Origin: Treponema primitia ZAS-1
GTDB taxonomy: Bacteria; Spirochaetota; Spirochaetia; Treponematales; Breznakiellaceae
NCBI RefSeq assembly: GCF_000297095.1
Contig: NZ_AEEA01000129.1
Coordinates: forward strand, 1-46,640
Direction of reading: 5' to 3'
DNA length: 46,640 bases
Made by a program: the position numbers and the translations under genes. Position 1 is the stretch's first letter; every line of letters begins with the position of its first letter. Below are positions 18,991 to 27,743 of this stretch, piece by piece. The notes under the pieces are model-generated. The model was not told the DNA's origin. It searched no databases and saw only the letters and a list, made by a program, of their open reading frames with translations.

Positions 18991-20067
18991 TTAACCTCTT
19001 AAAAAAAAGTCGTAATATTTAGCTACGTTTATCTTAGACAAAATATTTTCAATTGGATTTGTTATTAACATTCTAATTTTATCAATAAGCAAACACATAA
19101 AAAATACTACTATCACTGCTAAAAAATATAATAACCATTTATACCAATTTAAACCAAACTTACTATTTAAATATTGAAAAATATTTCCATAGGGAATAGA
19201 TGTATGAATTATAAACACAGCTAAAGCAGATTTAGCCAACCAATTTATTTTTTTATTCATTACTTTAAATTTTCTAAATACCAGAAATAATGAAATAGAA
19301 GATAAAAGTATCAGAGGGTTGTTATAATTTAATGAATTTAATTTTAAAACATACCAATCATTAATTTCCAATTTGCTCACTAATAAAATTAAGGCGGACA
19401 ATATCAATGAAAGTAAAATATAAATTAGTAAATATGATTTTATTTTGTATTCAGTTGATAAATACAAATATATATACCTTCCAATGAAATATAAATATAC
19501 AAAATGCATAATATTATATCCATTAGCATTCGGATTTGAATTGTTAGGCATTGGATTAATGGCATAAAAACCTACCCATATATTTACAATGGTTAATATT
19601 ACTAAACATGAAATGTGCTTATATTTATTGAATAAACTTATAAGTTTATTCAATAAGGGAGATATTACAAAAAGGCAAAAATATACTTGTAAAAACCAAT
19701 TTCCTGAATGTGTAAATGGGAAAAATGATATGATTATTCTTTTTAATTCAACAATTCCAAATGAATGAGGATTAATTATATTTAATGAATCCAATATCCC
19801 AAAACCTAAATAATAAGATGTACAAAATATATATAGGTGAATAAAGCCTTTCCAACTAGCTTTTATTGAAAAATATCCGGAAATAAGTACGAAACAATTT
19901 ACTGCAACAACAAAAAAACTTTCAAAAATTGTTGCACTGATGGAAGTTCCTACAATATCTAATGCTCCTCCAAATACATGTAAAAAGAGTATAAAAAACA
20001 TGCATAATAATCTCAATAGTTCAAAATTAGATTGTCTTTCTAAACTGTTGGCTGTTGTTGGATTCAT
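18991..20067 (-). CDS. Acyltransferase family 3 membrane protein
   Basis: An integral membrane acyltransferase of 358 residues if started at ATG 20067, with about ten helices. NFELLRLLCMFFILFLHVFG near the N-terminus, with the helix-1 His, and HSGNWFLQVYF (about 120-131 of this start) place it with OafA/WecH-like enzymes. A longer frame starts at 20103, but that ATG lies at the very edge of a dead insertion sequence and adds residues unlike the family, so 20067 is preferred; AAGGAAA lies about 14 nt upstream. It probably O-acetylates a repeat-unit sugar. Confidence 0.85.
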   Translation of the reverse strand: MNPTTANSLERQSNFELLRLLCMFFILFLHVFGGALDIVGTSISATIFESFFVVAVNCFVLISGYFSIKASWKGFIHLYIFCTSYYLGFGILDSLNIINPHSFGIVELKRIIISFFPFTHSGNWFLQVYFCLFVISPLLNKLISLFNKYKHISCLVILTIVNIWVGFYAINPMPNNSNPNANGYNIMHFVYLYFIGRYIYLYLSTEYKIKSYLLIYILLSLILSALILLVSKLEINDWYVLKLNSLNYNNPLILLSSISLFLVFRKFKVMNKKINWLAKSALAVFIIHTSIPYGNIFQYLNSKFGLNWYKWLLYFLAVIVVFFMCLLIDKIRMLITNPIENILSKINVAKYYDFFLRG

Positions 20068-20093
20068 TATGCAAAAAATTTTCCTTTTGTCAA
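20066..20093 (-). promoter_or_regulatory. Sigma70-like promoter sequence (TTGACA-N16-CATAAT)
   Basis: A perfect TTGACA at 20093-20088 and CATAAT at 20071-20066 with a 16-nt spacer lie next to the insertion-sequence end and point into the acyltransferase gene. The -10 box overlaps the preferred ATG, so transcripts from it would begin inside the gene. It may therefore be fortuitous. Confidence 0.25.
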
Positions 20094-20103
20094 GATAACG
20101 CAT

Positions 20104-20130
20104 TGCCTAAAAAATTTTCTAGCCGAAAAG
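20104..20130 (+). repeat. IS left terminal inverted repeat
   Basis: Matches the right end (20794-20821) in opposite orientation, with TGCCTAAAAA and CTAGCCGAAAAG shared and a few changes between them. Confidence 0.7.
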
Positions 20131-20258
20131 GGCTGATTGCCCAGGAACTAAAACCTAGCCGAAATCAGACCACACCGGCCTGACCAGCCTCCTGACAGGG
20201 GGCGTCTTGAGCGTAAACTTTTCCCCGGTTGAGGTGCAAGAGCCGTTCAACCGCTTCG

Positions 20259-20728
20259 TTAAGCCCGCTGTTCAGTCGTGCTGATGCCCTTTATCTCCCG
20301 CGCCTTCCGCGCCGGTTTCAGCAGTATGTCCACTTCCGCCGGGCTTACCCGCAACAGCATCCCCCGAATCTCTTCGCTTATCCCGTAGTCCGGCTTTATC
20401 GACGCCGCCAAAAACTCAATCATTGACCGGATCAGGGGTGCCAGCAGTTTCCCGCACATCCACCCGTGATCCTCCCAGATGGCTGCCAGCGCCTTCACAA
20501 AGGGCTCCGTGCCATACTCGGACGGTCGGCCTCCCCGCTTCCCGCGTTTTCCTCTTTCCGGCGGCCTTCAGCTTCACCGGTCAGGGCATGCGCCAAGTAG
20601 TCCCGGTTCAACCCCGTCACGGCCATCAGCCGGTCCAGCAACTCCTTCTTCCCTTTCTTGCTTGCCTTCTGGTACTCCTGGTAACTTCCCCGTACCACCT
20701 CTTGTCTGCTATGCATATCTATCCTCAC
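20259..20728 (-). pseudogene. Transposase N-terminal fragment, frameshifted
   Basis: From ATG 20728 the frame encodes YQEYQKASKKGKKELLDRL and TGLNRDYLAHAL, the N-terminal helix-turn-helix region of a DDE/integrase-catalytic-core transposase. A frameshift near 20540 then moves sense to another frame reading KRGKRGGRPSEYGTEPFV and AIWEDHGWMCGKLLAPLI, ending at a stop at 20259. The catalytic DDE region is absent, so the gene is dead by frameshift and deletion. The family is one I associate with spirochaete genomes, but this was not tested. Confidence 0.65.
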
Positions 20729-20793
20729 CCAGCCCCACCTTCTTGGTGGTGCAATTATAGTTTGGGCTAGATTTTTAGTTTTTAGGCATCCGG

Positions 20794-20821
20794 CTTTTCG
20801 GCTAGGTTTTATTTTTAGGCA
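20794..20821 (-). repeat. IS right terminal inverted repeat
   Basis: Reverse complement begins TGCCTAAAAATAAAA and ends CTAGCCGAAAAG, pairing with the left end at 20104-20130. The 85 bp between here and the WbaP-like stop at 20907 show no gene or clear terminator. Confidence 0.7.
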
Positions 20822-20906
20822 TCACGGATAAGTGCGGAACTCGTCGAAAATATAATCTAAATATTACACAGTATCTGATAGGGGAGGATCCGGGACAAGT
20901 TTCCCT

Positions 20907-22274
20907 TTATACGCCCGCTTGGACACACACAATTACCAATGTTTTAAAGAAGATAGATACATCCAGGAAGAACGATACATTTTTGATGTAATACAAGTCG
21001 TATTGCAGCTTTTTGTAGGTATCCCCTTTAGATGGCGAATGATATTCTCCGGACACCTGATCCCACCCTGACACTCCCGGTTTGACCAACAAACGCTGGC
21101 GATAAAACGGTATTTCCTGCTCTAATTCCGCAATCAATTCCGGCCGCTCAGGGCGGGGGCCAATAAAGCTCATCTCACCTTTTAATATGTTGAAAAACTG
21201 CGGGATTTCATCTATCCGCGTTCTTCTCAGGAATCTGCCAAATACGGTTACCCGCAAATCATTTCGCTTGGTGGGTTCGTGGGTGTTATCGGCCACGCTC
21301 ATGGTACGGAACTTCACAATACCAAACTGCCTGCCCAAATAGCCCGTACGGGTCTGCTTGAAAAATACCGGACCGGGGCTTTCAAGTTTTATTATGAGCA
21401 TAATGAATGGCCAGAACGGCAGGGAAACGGTCAGCAGACAAAGGGCTAAAAAAATATCACCCAGCCGCTTAATAAATTGGTATATATTCTTGGCGTTAAA
21501 ATCAATGCTTTTTAAAAACCATAGCTCATTTATGGCGCCAACCGGAATCCGCCGCAGATACAACTCATAAAAATCAGGCAGGCTGATAAACGTAATATGA
21601 TGCTGCAAAAGATCAAACAGGATAGTTTGGATGGACGATGATATATTCTTCTCATTAAGAATAACCACGGTCTGTATCTTATATTCCTTAATATTGCTGA
21701 CAAATACTGCAGGGTCCCGTATAACCGGAACATTACAGAACCGGTCTTCGGGGTAATTTTCGTCATAAAAAAAACGCGCCGTATAACTCATGTATGAAAA
21801 ATTATGGGAATTGTTCAGCACATCAATTACCGAATCATTTATGCCGGCAAAGGCAATGTCAGTGCTGGAAAAATAGGTAAGCGTAACTTTGTTGAAAATC
21901 CAGCGCCATACTGCAAGAAGAAAAAAGGCAACCGTGGAATAAATTGCCAAAATTGTTTTTGGCACAACCCGAGCCTGCAGATTCAGATAAAAGAATGCAA
22001 AACCGATTAAGAGGCATAAAAGCGCGCACAGGGCGATACGAGATAAGGCCCGGTATCCAGTATAGGGCACTTCTAGTGAATAGAGCCCGGCGGTATACAG
22101 ACTGATAACCCAGGCTGCAATAATCGGGATAAAATAACCAAAGTGACGCTGGAACCGGTGGGAAGAGGGTATTTTCCAGTCCCGTATCAGCAAAGCCAAA
22201 TATATCGCTGCGATAAGCAGGATGATATCTATAAGCGCTATTAATAATTGCCGTTTCTTCCGCGATATTTTCAT
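20907..22274 (-). CDS. Polyprenyl-phosphate sugar-1-phosphate transferase (WbaP/WcaJ-like)
   Basis: A 455-residue initiating enzyme that loads the first sugar-1-phosphate on undecaprenyl phosphate at the inner membrane. Residues 1-130 hold four helices, 135-260 a CoA-binding-like (Rossmann-type) domain, then a membrane helix (about 272-296) and the catalytic bacterial sugar-transferase domain: ESPGPVFFKQTRTG (298-311), KFRTM (321-325), DEIPQFFNILKGEMSFIGPRP (355-375). Length fits PHPT-family enzymes. The first sugar (often Glc, Gal, GalNAc or a diamino sugar) is not predictable. Base composition is higher in G+C than its neighbours. It ends the transcription unit before the insertion-sequence remnant. 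Confidence 0.93.
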   Translation of the reverse strand: MKISRKKRQLLIALIDIILLIAAIYLALLIRDWKIPSSHRFQRHFGYFIPIIAAWVISLYTAGLYSLEVPYTGYRALSRIALCALLCLLIGFAFFYLNLQARVVPKTILAIYSTVAFFLLAVWRWIFNKVTLTYFSSTDIAFAGINDSVIDVLNNSHNFSYMSYTARFFYDENYPEDRFCNVPVIRDPAVFVSNIKEYKIQTVVILNEKNISSSIQTILFDLLQHHITFISLPDFYELYLRRIPVGAINELWFLKSIDFNAKNIYQFIKRLGDIFLALCLLTVSLPFWPFIMLIIKLESPGPVFFKQTRTGYLGRQFGIVKFRTMSVADNTHEPTKRNDLRVTVFGRFLRRTRIDEIPQFFNILKGEMSFIGPRPERPELIAELEQEIPFYRQRLLVKPGVSGWDQVSGEYHSPSKGDTYKKLQYDLYYIKNVSFFLDVSIFFKTLVIVCVQAGV

Positions 22275-22282
22275 ATTGTTGT

Positions 22283-23449
22283 CTACAAAACACCAATTTC
22301 AGACAAAAGGCTTGCGAACTCTTTGCAATTATCTTTTTGATACACATTACAAAGGCTATTTAGCCGATCCCGTTCAGACGTATGCGGATCATTTTGCAGC
22401 AAACCGCCGATTGCTTTAAGAAGGTCTTTCTGAGTTGCCACTTTATATCCCGGCGTAAAATCATGGTACAGTACTGTAAATCCTATTTCCTTCTTATATC
22501 TATCATAATCATACGGGATAAAGATTATCGGGCGATTAAGGATCAGATAATCAAAATAAATGCTTGAATAATCAGTTATTAACATATCAAATTGATTCAG
22601 GGAATCCATTATCTCGGGATACATGCCTTCAGGAAAAAGAAAGACATGGCCAATCTCTAAAAGCCTTTTGTCAATTTGCTCCTCCACATAGGGGTGGACC
22701 CTTATATGTATGTTGACTTTTTTTTCTATTAGGAACTCTGATAAGAGCTGACTTGAAAAATCTTCAAATGGGAATAATGCGATGTTCCCTGATGGCCGCC
22801 AAGTTGGCGCATACAAGATGTTTATAGATCCATCAATATTTTCATTATTTCGAAAAGGCGATTCTGAATGAACTAATAATTGATCGTTTCTTGCCTGACC
22901 CGCAATCAACACACGGTTACTTGGAATCCCAAGAAAACTCGCAATTATCTCCTGAAAAAATGGAGAAGAGGCAATGGAATATGAAATATTTGTTTGCAAT
23001 ATGTCATAATAGATCTTTTTCAACAAAGAAATATTCTTTTCCAATAATCCAATATTCTTTAGCGGCGTCCCATGGCCTAAATGGATAATAGTTCTTTTAT
23101 ATTTTAAAAACAATCCATTAACCGGCATTTCTAACGAAGAAATAAACCAAGTTGAAGCTCGTAATGCGAACACCTTCCCCTTTATCGTTTTTGTCTCAAT
23201 AAAATAATTACCTATATCGGAATTTAGTTTTTCCCGCAAGCAATCGTCATTAATGACAAAGAATGATTTACGCGCATTTATATTTTCAATAAACCATAGA
23301 AAAAGATATTTTGAATTTGAACTAAATCTTGTATTGAGAAACGCACTGAATATTATATTGGCGTTTCGTTTTATAAACAATGAAATTAAGAAGAAAGGAG
23401 CTGATGTAATCAATAAAAGGAGCCGCCGTCCATTGGTTGACAGTCTCAT
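22283..23449 (-). CDS. CDP-glycerol glycerophosphotransferase family (TagB/TagF-like)
   Basis: A 388-residue peripheral membrane enzyme. Hallmarks are in order: LGHGTPLKNIG (124-134), YAPTWRPSG (213-221), RVHPY (250-254) and TDYSSIYFDYLIL (292-304), followed by PYDYDRYKKEIGF, all typical of TagB/TagF enzymes that transfer polyol phosphate from a CDP-alcohol. The first 25 residues are hydrophobic and may anchor it. A TagD-like cytidylyltransferase two genes upstream could make its donor. The acceptor is probably a repeat-unit sugar rather than teichoic acid, given the O-antigen setting. Confidence 0.9.
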   Translation of the reverse strand: MRLSTNGRRLLLLITSAPFFLISLFIKRNANIIFSAFLNTRFSSNSKYLFLWFIENINARKSFFVINDDCLREKLNSDIGNYFIETKTIKGKVFALRASTWFISSLEMPVNGLFLKYKRTIIHLGHGTPLKNIGLLEKNISLLKKIYYDILQTNISYSIASSPFFQEIIASFLGIPSNRVLIAGQARNDQLLVHSESPFRNNENIDGSINILYAPTWRPSGNIALFPFEDFSSQLLSEFLIEKKVNIHIRVHPYVEEQIDKRLLEIGHVFLFPEGMYPEIMDSLNQFDMLITDYSSIYFDYLILNRPIIFIPYDYDRYKKEIGFTVLYHDFTPGYKVATQKDLLKAIGGLLQNDPHTSERDRLNSLCNVYQKDNCKEFASLLSEIGVL

Positions 23450-23457
23450 ATAGGATA

Positions 23458-24269
23458 TTATTCCACTAGAACCATCGAATGGCTAAATCGTTCGCTCAGA
23501 GGGGGCGCTGCCATATAATTCCCGTATATCTGAGTCAGAACAGCATCATAATTCCGGGGACCCCATAAAACACTGTCTTCAAATTCATATGTTTTAGAAT
23601 CTAGATAATAGTCCTTAGGAAACATCTCTTTAAATTTATACGCGCCCATAAAATTAACTACATATTTTGATTCACTGTAGGAATATTTTTTCAATAACGC
23701 ATCAATCTTATTTAATTGCTTTTGTGTGTTAATTTTAACTATTTTTGAAATCGGATATCCCATCATAATTAACACATATTCTATAAAAGAATTCCTTTTT
23801 TTTTAATATTAACCTGATCGTTAAATTTTGAATATTGTAATAATAATCTTCTAAATAATAGCCTCAATTTATGGATTGAGCGCCCAAGAGGATTGCCGGG
23901 CATGCCATCAAGGGGGAAAATATCAATCCAAACATTATAGATGCTTTTTTGTATCGCGTCATTCCGTTGCACCTGATATCGAATATCTTCAATCCTTATA
24001 GGATATTTTTTATACTTTTCATCAAGTTTAAAATGCTTTAATTGTAAATTTCCGGGCAATAGTTTATTGACAACCTCAATAAATTTTTCATAATCCGGCC
24101 TTGGCATGCCAATGTCAATGTCGTCATCCCAGGGTATAAATCCCTGGTGCCGTACCGCGCCAAGCAAAGTTCCACCCAACAGAAAATAAGTTAAATTATT
24201 GCTTTTTATTATCGCTAAGACTTGTTTTAATATTGCAAGCTCAATAAGCTGGATGTCACGCAAAGTCAT
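23458..24269 (-). pseudogene. licD: LicD-family phosphotransferase, frameshifted at an A9 run
   Basis: LicD enzymes transfer phosphocholine (or a similar group) from the CDP form to a surface glycan. The first frame (24269-23781, 162 residues) has GGTLLGAVRH at 32-41 and PWDDDIDIGM at 46-55, the nucleotidyltransferase-like active site. It ends abruptly after the A9 run at 23797-23805 (plus-strand T9). The rest of the family domain follows in the next frame (from MGYPISKIV to YGNYMAAPPLSERF, ending 23458). One extra A restores 270 residues, the normal length. The 5' end overlaps the cytidylyltransferase gene by 14 nt. It is either a sequencing error, a phase-off state, or a gene rescued by transcriptional slippage. 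Confidence 0.82.
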
Positions 24270-24663
24270 TTTTTAACCTATACACATCCTCTTTTATTTG
24301 GGTAGTCGAAATTTCCGGAGTTCTTGCAAAATAGACTACTTCGCATAGGTTCTTTAAATAATCAAATTTGCCATCCCAATCATCACCCATAACAAAAACA
24401 TCAACCTTGTAATCAGCTATATCTGTTTCTTTTTGCTTCCATGTGGTTTCCGGTATTACCAGATCAACATACCGTATGGACTCTATAAACTGCTTCCTAA
24501 TTTCATAGGGGAAATAACACCGTTTATTTTTTTCATATTGATTAAATTCATCGGTGGATAAGGCCACAATAAGATAATCGCCCAGCGACTTGGCGCGTTT
24601 TAACAGATTGATGTGCCCATAATGGAGAAGATCAAAAGTCCCATAGGTGATTATCCGTTTCAT
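24256..24663 (-). CDS. tagD: Glycerol-3-phosphate/polyol-phosphate cytidylyltransferase (TagD-like)
   Basis: A 135-residue cytidylyltransferase. HYGH at 14-17 is the HxGH motif, VMGDDWDGKFD at 91-101 is the TagD-type acidic loop, and ISTTQIK at 118-124 is the C-terminal signature. Size matches TagD/GCT (about 130). It would make CDP-glycerol or a related CDP-alcohol for the LicD and TagB/F-like enzymes encoded directly downstream. It overlaps both neighbours (ATGA with the Stealth gene, 14 nt with licD). RmlA-like or choline substrates are less likely, but alcohol specificity cannot be fixed by eye. Confidence 0.88.
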   Translation of the reverse strand: MKRIITYGTFDLLHYGHINLLKRAKSLGDYLIVALSTDEFNQYEKNKRCYFPYEIRKQFIESIRYVDLVIPETTWKQKETDIADYKVDVFVMGDDWDGKFDYLKNLCEVVYFARTPEISTTQIKEDVYRLKNDFA

Positions 24664-25655
24664 GATAATTCAAAGCTTGATTTCTGCGGGAATTTCTGTT
24701 CGAAAATATTCCGAATCTCGTTATAATATAAATACGAATCATCTCCGTCATTAAGACATATTTCTTTTATTGTTGTATTTAAAATCGCTTTCCGTATTTT
24801 TCCTATGGCCTCTTTTTGAATTCCTGAATGCATCTTTCGATAGGTCGGAGAGTGTGGTGCAAATTCACCTTTTACAAGGTGCCAATAACGGAATATATAT
24901 TGATTTACATCGCCGATATTCCGAAACCTATGGGTTGAAGTATTACGCAGGGTTTCGCCGCAGCACTCCCAGACTTCCAGAAACGTCTTTTTTAAATACG
25001 CCTGCGGTAAATGCGAAACCAAAAAACCACTAAATTTTCTCCAGGGAAACAGCAGCATAGTTCGAATACCATTTATTCCATATTTTATATTAAACCATTT
25101 GCTTATATTCTTGCATATTACCGTATACATATTAAAGTGCCTGTTGATTTCAATAATATTATTCATAAGAATATGCCCCCAAAAACGCGGCGCTAAGGTG
25201 TTTAATATTGCAAAATCAGTTGGCAAACCGCGTTTAAAAAAGAAGGATTCTTTTATTGGATTGACTAAATAAGTATCGTCATTAAAGTAAACAAATGTAT
25301 TTGAAAGATCTTTTATACGATGTAAATGCATTTCAATTGGGTGAGAACTAAAAACAGGAAGGTATTCCTGGGGGATGTAATCCTCATGCTTCACCCAGCA
25401 TATTTTTTCATGGTTAGTATTAAGCCACGAAGGTTTCTGCCCATTGGTTATAAAAAATATCTTTCGTACCCATGGGGCATTTGCCTCAATACCGCGAAAC
25501 CAATAACGCAATAGGCCGTTGTCAGTATATCGTTTTTTGCTTGTATCTATTGCGCTATTAGGGCTTATAATTTTTTTTTCAGAATATTTATTGAATAAAT
25601 TTATCCATTCAGGATCAGATCCATCTACCCAAGGTACTACAAAATCTATATTCAT
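24660..25655 (-). CDS. Stealth-family sugar-phosphate transferase
   Basis: A 331-residue protein with conserved Stealth regions in order: CR1 at the N-terminus (DFVVPWVDGSDPEW, 4-17), CR2 (YTDNGLLRYWFRGIEANAPW, about 42-61, and VYFNDDTYLVNPI), and CR3/CR4 toward the C-terminus (AHR-type HMHSGIQKEAI-like segment near 290). Known members are hexose-1-phosphate transferases that make phosphodiester-linked capsule polymers. This one probably puts a phosphodiester-linked sugar in the repeat unit. It starts 4 nt after the restored stop of the upstream GT2. Confidence 0.9.
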   Translation of the reverse strand: MNIDFVVPWVDGSDPEWINLFNKYSEKKIISPNSAIDTSKKRYTDNGLLRYWFRGIEANAPWVRKIFFITNGQKPSWLNTNHEKICWVKHEDYIPQEYLPVFSSHPIEMHLHRIKDLSNTFVYFNDDTYLVNPIKESFFFKRGLPTDFAILNTLAPRFWGHILMNNIIEINRHFNMYTVICKNISKWFNIKYGINGIRTMLLFPWRKFSGFLVSHLPQAYLKKTFLEVWECCGETLRNTSTHRFRNIGDVNQYIFRYWHLVKGEFAPHSPTYRKMHSGIQKEAIGKIRKAILNTTIKEICLNDGDDSYLYYNEIRNIFEQKFPQKSSFELS

Positions 25656-25778
25656 GACTTTAGTTTCTTCTATACCTTTTTAAGCAACTCTTCATTTTAT
25701 AGTATTGCGAAATAATAGGCGGGAAAAAGATTAGAAAACTAAATATTTTTCTTTTTATAGCAATAGATCTATCTGCTA

Positions 25779-26660
25779 TTATAAAACAAATGTTTTTTTT
25801 ACTATTTTTTTCAAAAATTGAAAATTATCGTCGTATGCTGTAATATCATTTTTTATATGATACAAACAAAAATAAACTGCCTTATTACCCTCAGCTGACA
25901 TTAATTTATTTCTTACTCCAGTATCGGTTTCTTCCTCTAACATTTTCTTAAAGGCTATAAAGACGGTCAAAGCAGCATCGGTTATGCCCTTCTTTTGCGG
26001 TGTCTTTGTCACTGAATCAACACGATGTAAATAATTATAAAATGGTGTTGAAGAATATATTATTACTTTTGCATTTTTGAATAAATAAAAAAAAATAAGG
26101 TTATCTTCCATATATTTTATGGATTCATCAAATCGTATCTTTTTTTCATCTTTTTCAAAACATCGTCTATTAATAAGTTTATTCCATGAATATCCTTCAA
26201 AATATGTTAAGGAAAACATTTTCAAGATGGCTTCATTACTATTCATTACAAGATCAGGATGTTTTTTAAATACCGAATATGCATTCCCACTTTCATTGAT
26301 TTTACGTGCACCACAAATAGAAATATCAGCATTATTCACTCTAGCGTTGTTAATAAGAAATTCAAACATACCGGGATCACACCAATCGTCACTATCAACA
26401 AATCCTATCCATTCTCCCCGAGCAATTTCTAATCCGGCATTTCTTGCCGCAGAAACACCCGCATTTTTCTGATGAATAATAACTATACGACAATCTTTTA
26501 AGGCATAATCATCGCATATTTCAGGACAAATATCGGTAGAACCATCATCAATAAGAATACACTCAAAATCCATAAATGTTTGTACAAGAATACTATCAAC
26601 ACATTTATGTAAATACTTCTCCATATTATACACAGGAATAATTATTGATATGCCGGGCAT
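25779..26660 (-). CDS. Glycosyltransferase family 2, C-terminus probably frame-shifted
   Basis: GT-A enzyme of 293 residues as read. GISIIIPVYNMEKYLHKCV at the N-terminus, LIDDGSTD (36-43), GWIG-type FVDSDDW (about 88-94) and the EGYSWNKLI acceptor region are typical. The frame stops just after an A8 run (25793-25800). With one more A it continues through IADRSIAIKRKIFSF and FPPIISQYYK to a TAA at 25660, giving 333 residues and leaving only 4 nt before the Stealth gene. The restored tail resembles C-termini of related GT2 enzymes, so I think the true protein ends at 25660. Confidence 0.88.
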   Translation of the reverse strand: MPGISIIIPVYNMEKYLHKCVDSILVQTFMDFECILIDDGSTDICPEICDDYALKDCRIVIIHQKNAGVSAARNAGLEIARGEWIGFVDSDDWCDPGMFEFLINNARVNNADISICGARKINESGNAYSVFKKHPDLVMNSNEAILKMFSLTYFEGYSWNKLINRRCFEKDEKKIRFDESIKYMEDNLIFFYLFKNAKVIIYSSTPFYNYLHRVDSVTKTPQKKGITDAALTVFIAFKKMLEEETDTGVRNKLMSAEGNKAVYFCLYHIKNDITAYDDNFQFLKKIVKKTFVL

Positions 26661-26668
26661 ATTGAAAC

Positions 26669-27664
26669 CTATAAAGCCAATAATCCAAAGAGCATATGCT
26701 TGAATCTTCTGTAATTACTAATTATTACCGGGGGAATATAAAAAAGAAGACGTTTTTTTATATTCCGTTCCATTGCTTTTATTTTCATTTTTAGTAAATG
26801 TACTATTATTTCTTCATTACAATAACCCAAATCAAACAAAACATTTTTTGCTCGAAAATAATCTGGCTTATTATGAATATTTATCCAGAGCAATTGCTCA
26901 AAATGCTTTGTCATTAAAATTGGAATATGATGTTCCTTTAAAAATATCCCTAAATTTCCGGCAACAAAAATATAATCCAACCTCTTTTCGATATTAAGTT
27001 CACTATTCTGGATACTGCCCTCGCGTATTGTTACCGTATAAATTGTCCTTTCATCTACAGCTATATTCGATGCATAAAAACCAGTCAAATATCCAAAACG
27101 GACGTCATTCCAAACACTTGTCGTATCAAATTTTATTTCATGCCTTTCTACAAGTTCCCTTTTTATTATTTTTCCCCACGGCATACCTGCCTGGTATCTC
27201 AATAATAATTGTGCTTTTCTTGGTTTTCTCTTATACAGGTCAATATAATTATTTCGTTTATTACGCCAATTATTCTGAAAATTAACAGAAGAACAGGTAA
27301 TGGTATTCACTATATCATTTTTAAAATAAATGATATCAGCGGGATTTTCTTTATATTCTGATAATATATCTCCAAGACAAGGATTATAGAAATCATCCGC
27401 ATCGGCAAATAAAAGCCATTTACCCTTTGCTTTACTCAGGCCAATATTTCGTGCATACCCAGCGCCTTTCCCCTCTTTTGTAAAGACTATTTCAACATAC
27501 GGATCATTTAATCCGGGAAAATGTTCAAAATCGACTTGATCCTGGCTGCTATTATCATCAATCACAATTATTTGTATATCTTCCCTGCGGGGAATTGAAT
27601 CAAGACAACGCTGCAATAGACGGGGAATGTTTTTATGTGGTATTAGTATTGTAAATTGTATCAT
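26669..27664 (-). CDS. Glycosyltransferase family 2, mosaic pair member A
   Basis: A 331-residue GT2 enzyme. VIDDNSSQDQ (34-43), GKGAGYARNIGLSKAKGKW (65-83) and FADADDF (86-92) form the donor site. Its first 92 residues match the neighbour at 27744-28640 at 86 positions, while the remaining two-thirds are different (here with MPWGKIIKRELVE and a basic C-terminal segment). The pair therefore shares a donor half and differs in acceptor half, as expected after duplication and C-terminal exchange. Distance to the following GT2 is 8 nt. Confidence 0.88.
   Translation of the reverse strand: MIQFTILIPHKNIPRLLQRCLDSIPRREDIQIIVIDDNSSQDQVDFEHFPGLNDPYVEIVFTKEGKGAGYARNIGLSKAKGKWLLFADADDFYNPCLGDILSEYKENPADIIYFKNDIVNTITCSSVNFQNNWRNKRNNYIDLYKRKPRKAQLLLRYQAGMPWGKIIKRELVERHEIKFDTTSVWNDVRFGYLTGFYASNIAVDERTIYTVTIREGSIQNSELNIEKRLDYIFVAGNLGIFLKEHHIPILMTKHFEQLLWINIHNKPDYFRAKNVLFDLGYCNEEIIVHLLKMKIKAMERNIKKRLLFYIPPVIISNYRRFKHMLFGLLAL
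27389..27664 (-). repeat. GT2 5' repeat, copy 1
   Basis: About 276 bp coding for the first 92 residues; near-identical to 28365-28640 (offset 976). Similarity stops sharply after the FADADDF codons. Confidence 0.8.
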
Positions 27665-27743
27665 TATTTAGTTTCATTGTGCTTACTACAACTATCAAAT
27701 ACAATATAATTACTTAATATCCTTGTAACATGGGTTATAGCAC

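Larger units (their letters stand above)
20104..20821. mobile_element. Degenerate insertion sequence with terminal inverted repeats
   Basis: A roughly 718-bp G+C-rich island inside A+T-rich DNA. Its ends are imperfect inverted repeats: 20104-20130 begins TGCCTAAAAA and ends CTAGCCGAAAAG, and 20794-20821 reads the same inward on the other strand. Each end also has a second, nested copy of the AACCTAGCC-like motif (about 20150-20165 and 20768-20788). Inside is a broken transposase. No clear target duplication is visible. It is too short to be a complete element and appears internally deleted and immobile. Confidence 0.7.

Noticed and set aside
20423..20770. Plus-strand open frames over the insertion sequence
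   Set aside because: Proline-rich, low-complexity products; the minus strand carries the recognisable transposase segments.
27665..27743. Possible 30-codon extension of the GT2 at 27744 after one extra A
   Set aside because: The open stretch lacks family resemblance and the present C-terminus is acceptable; chance is a sufficient explanation.
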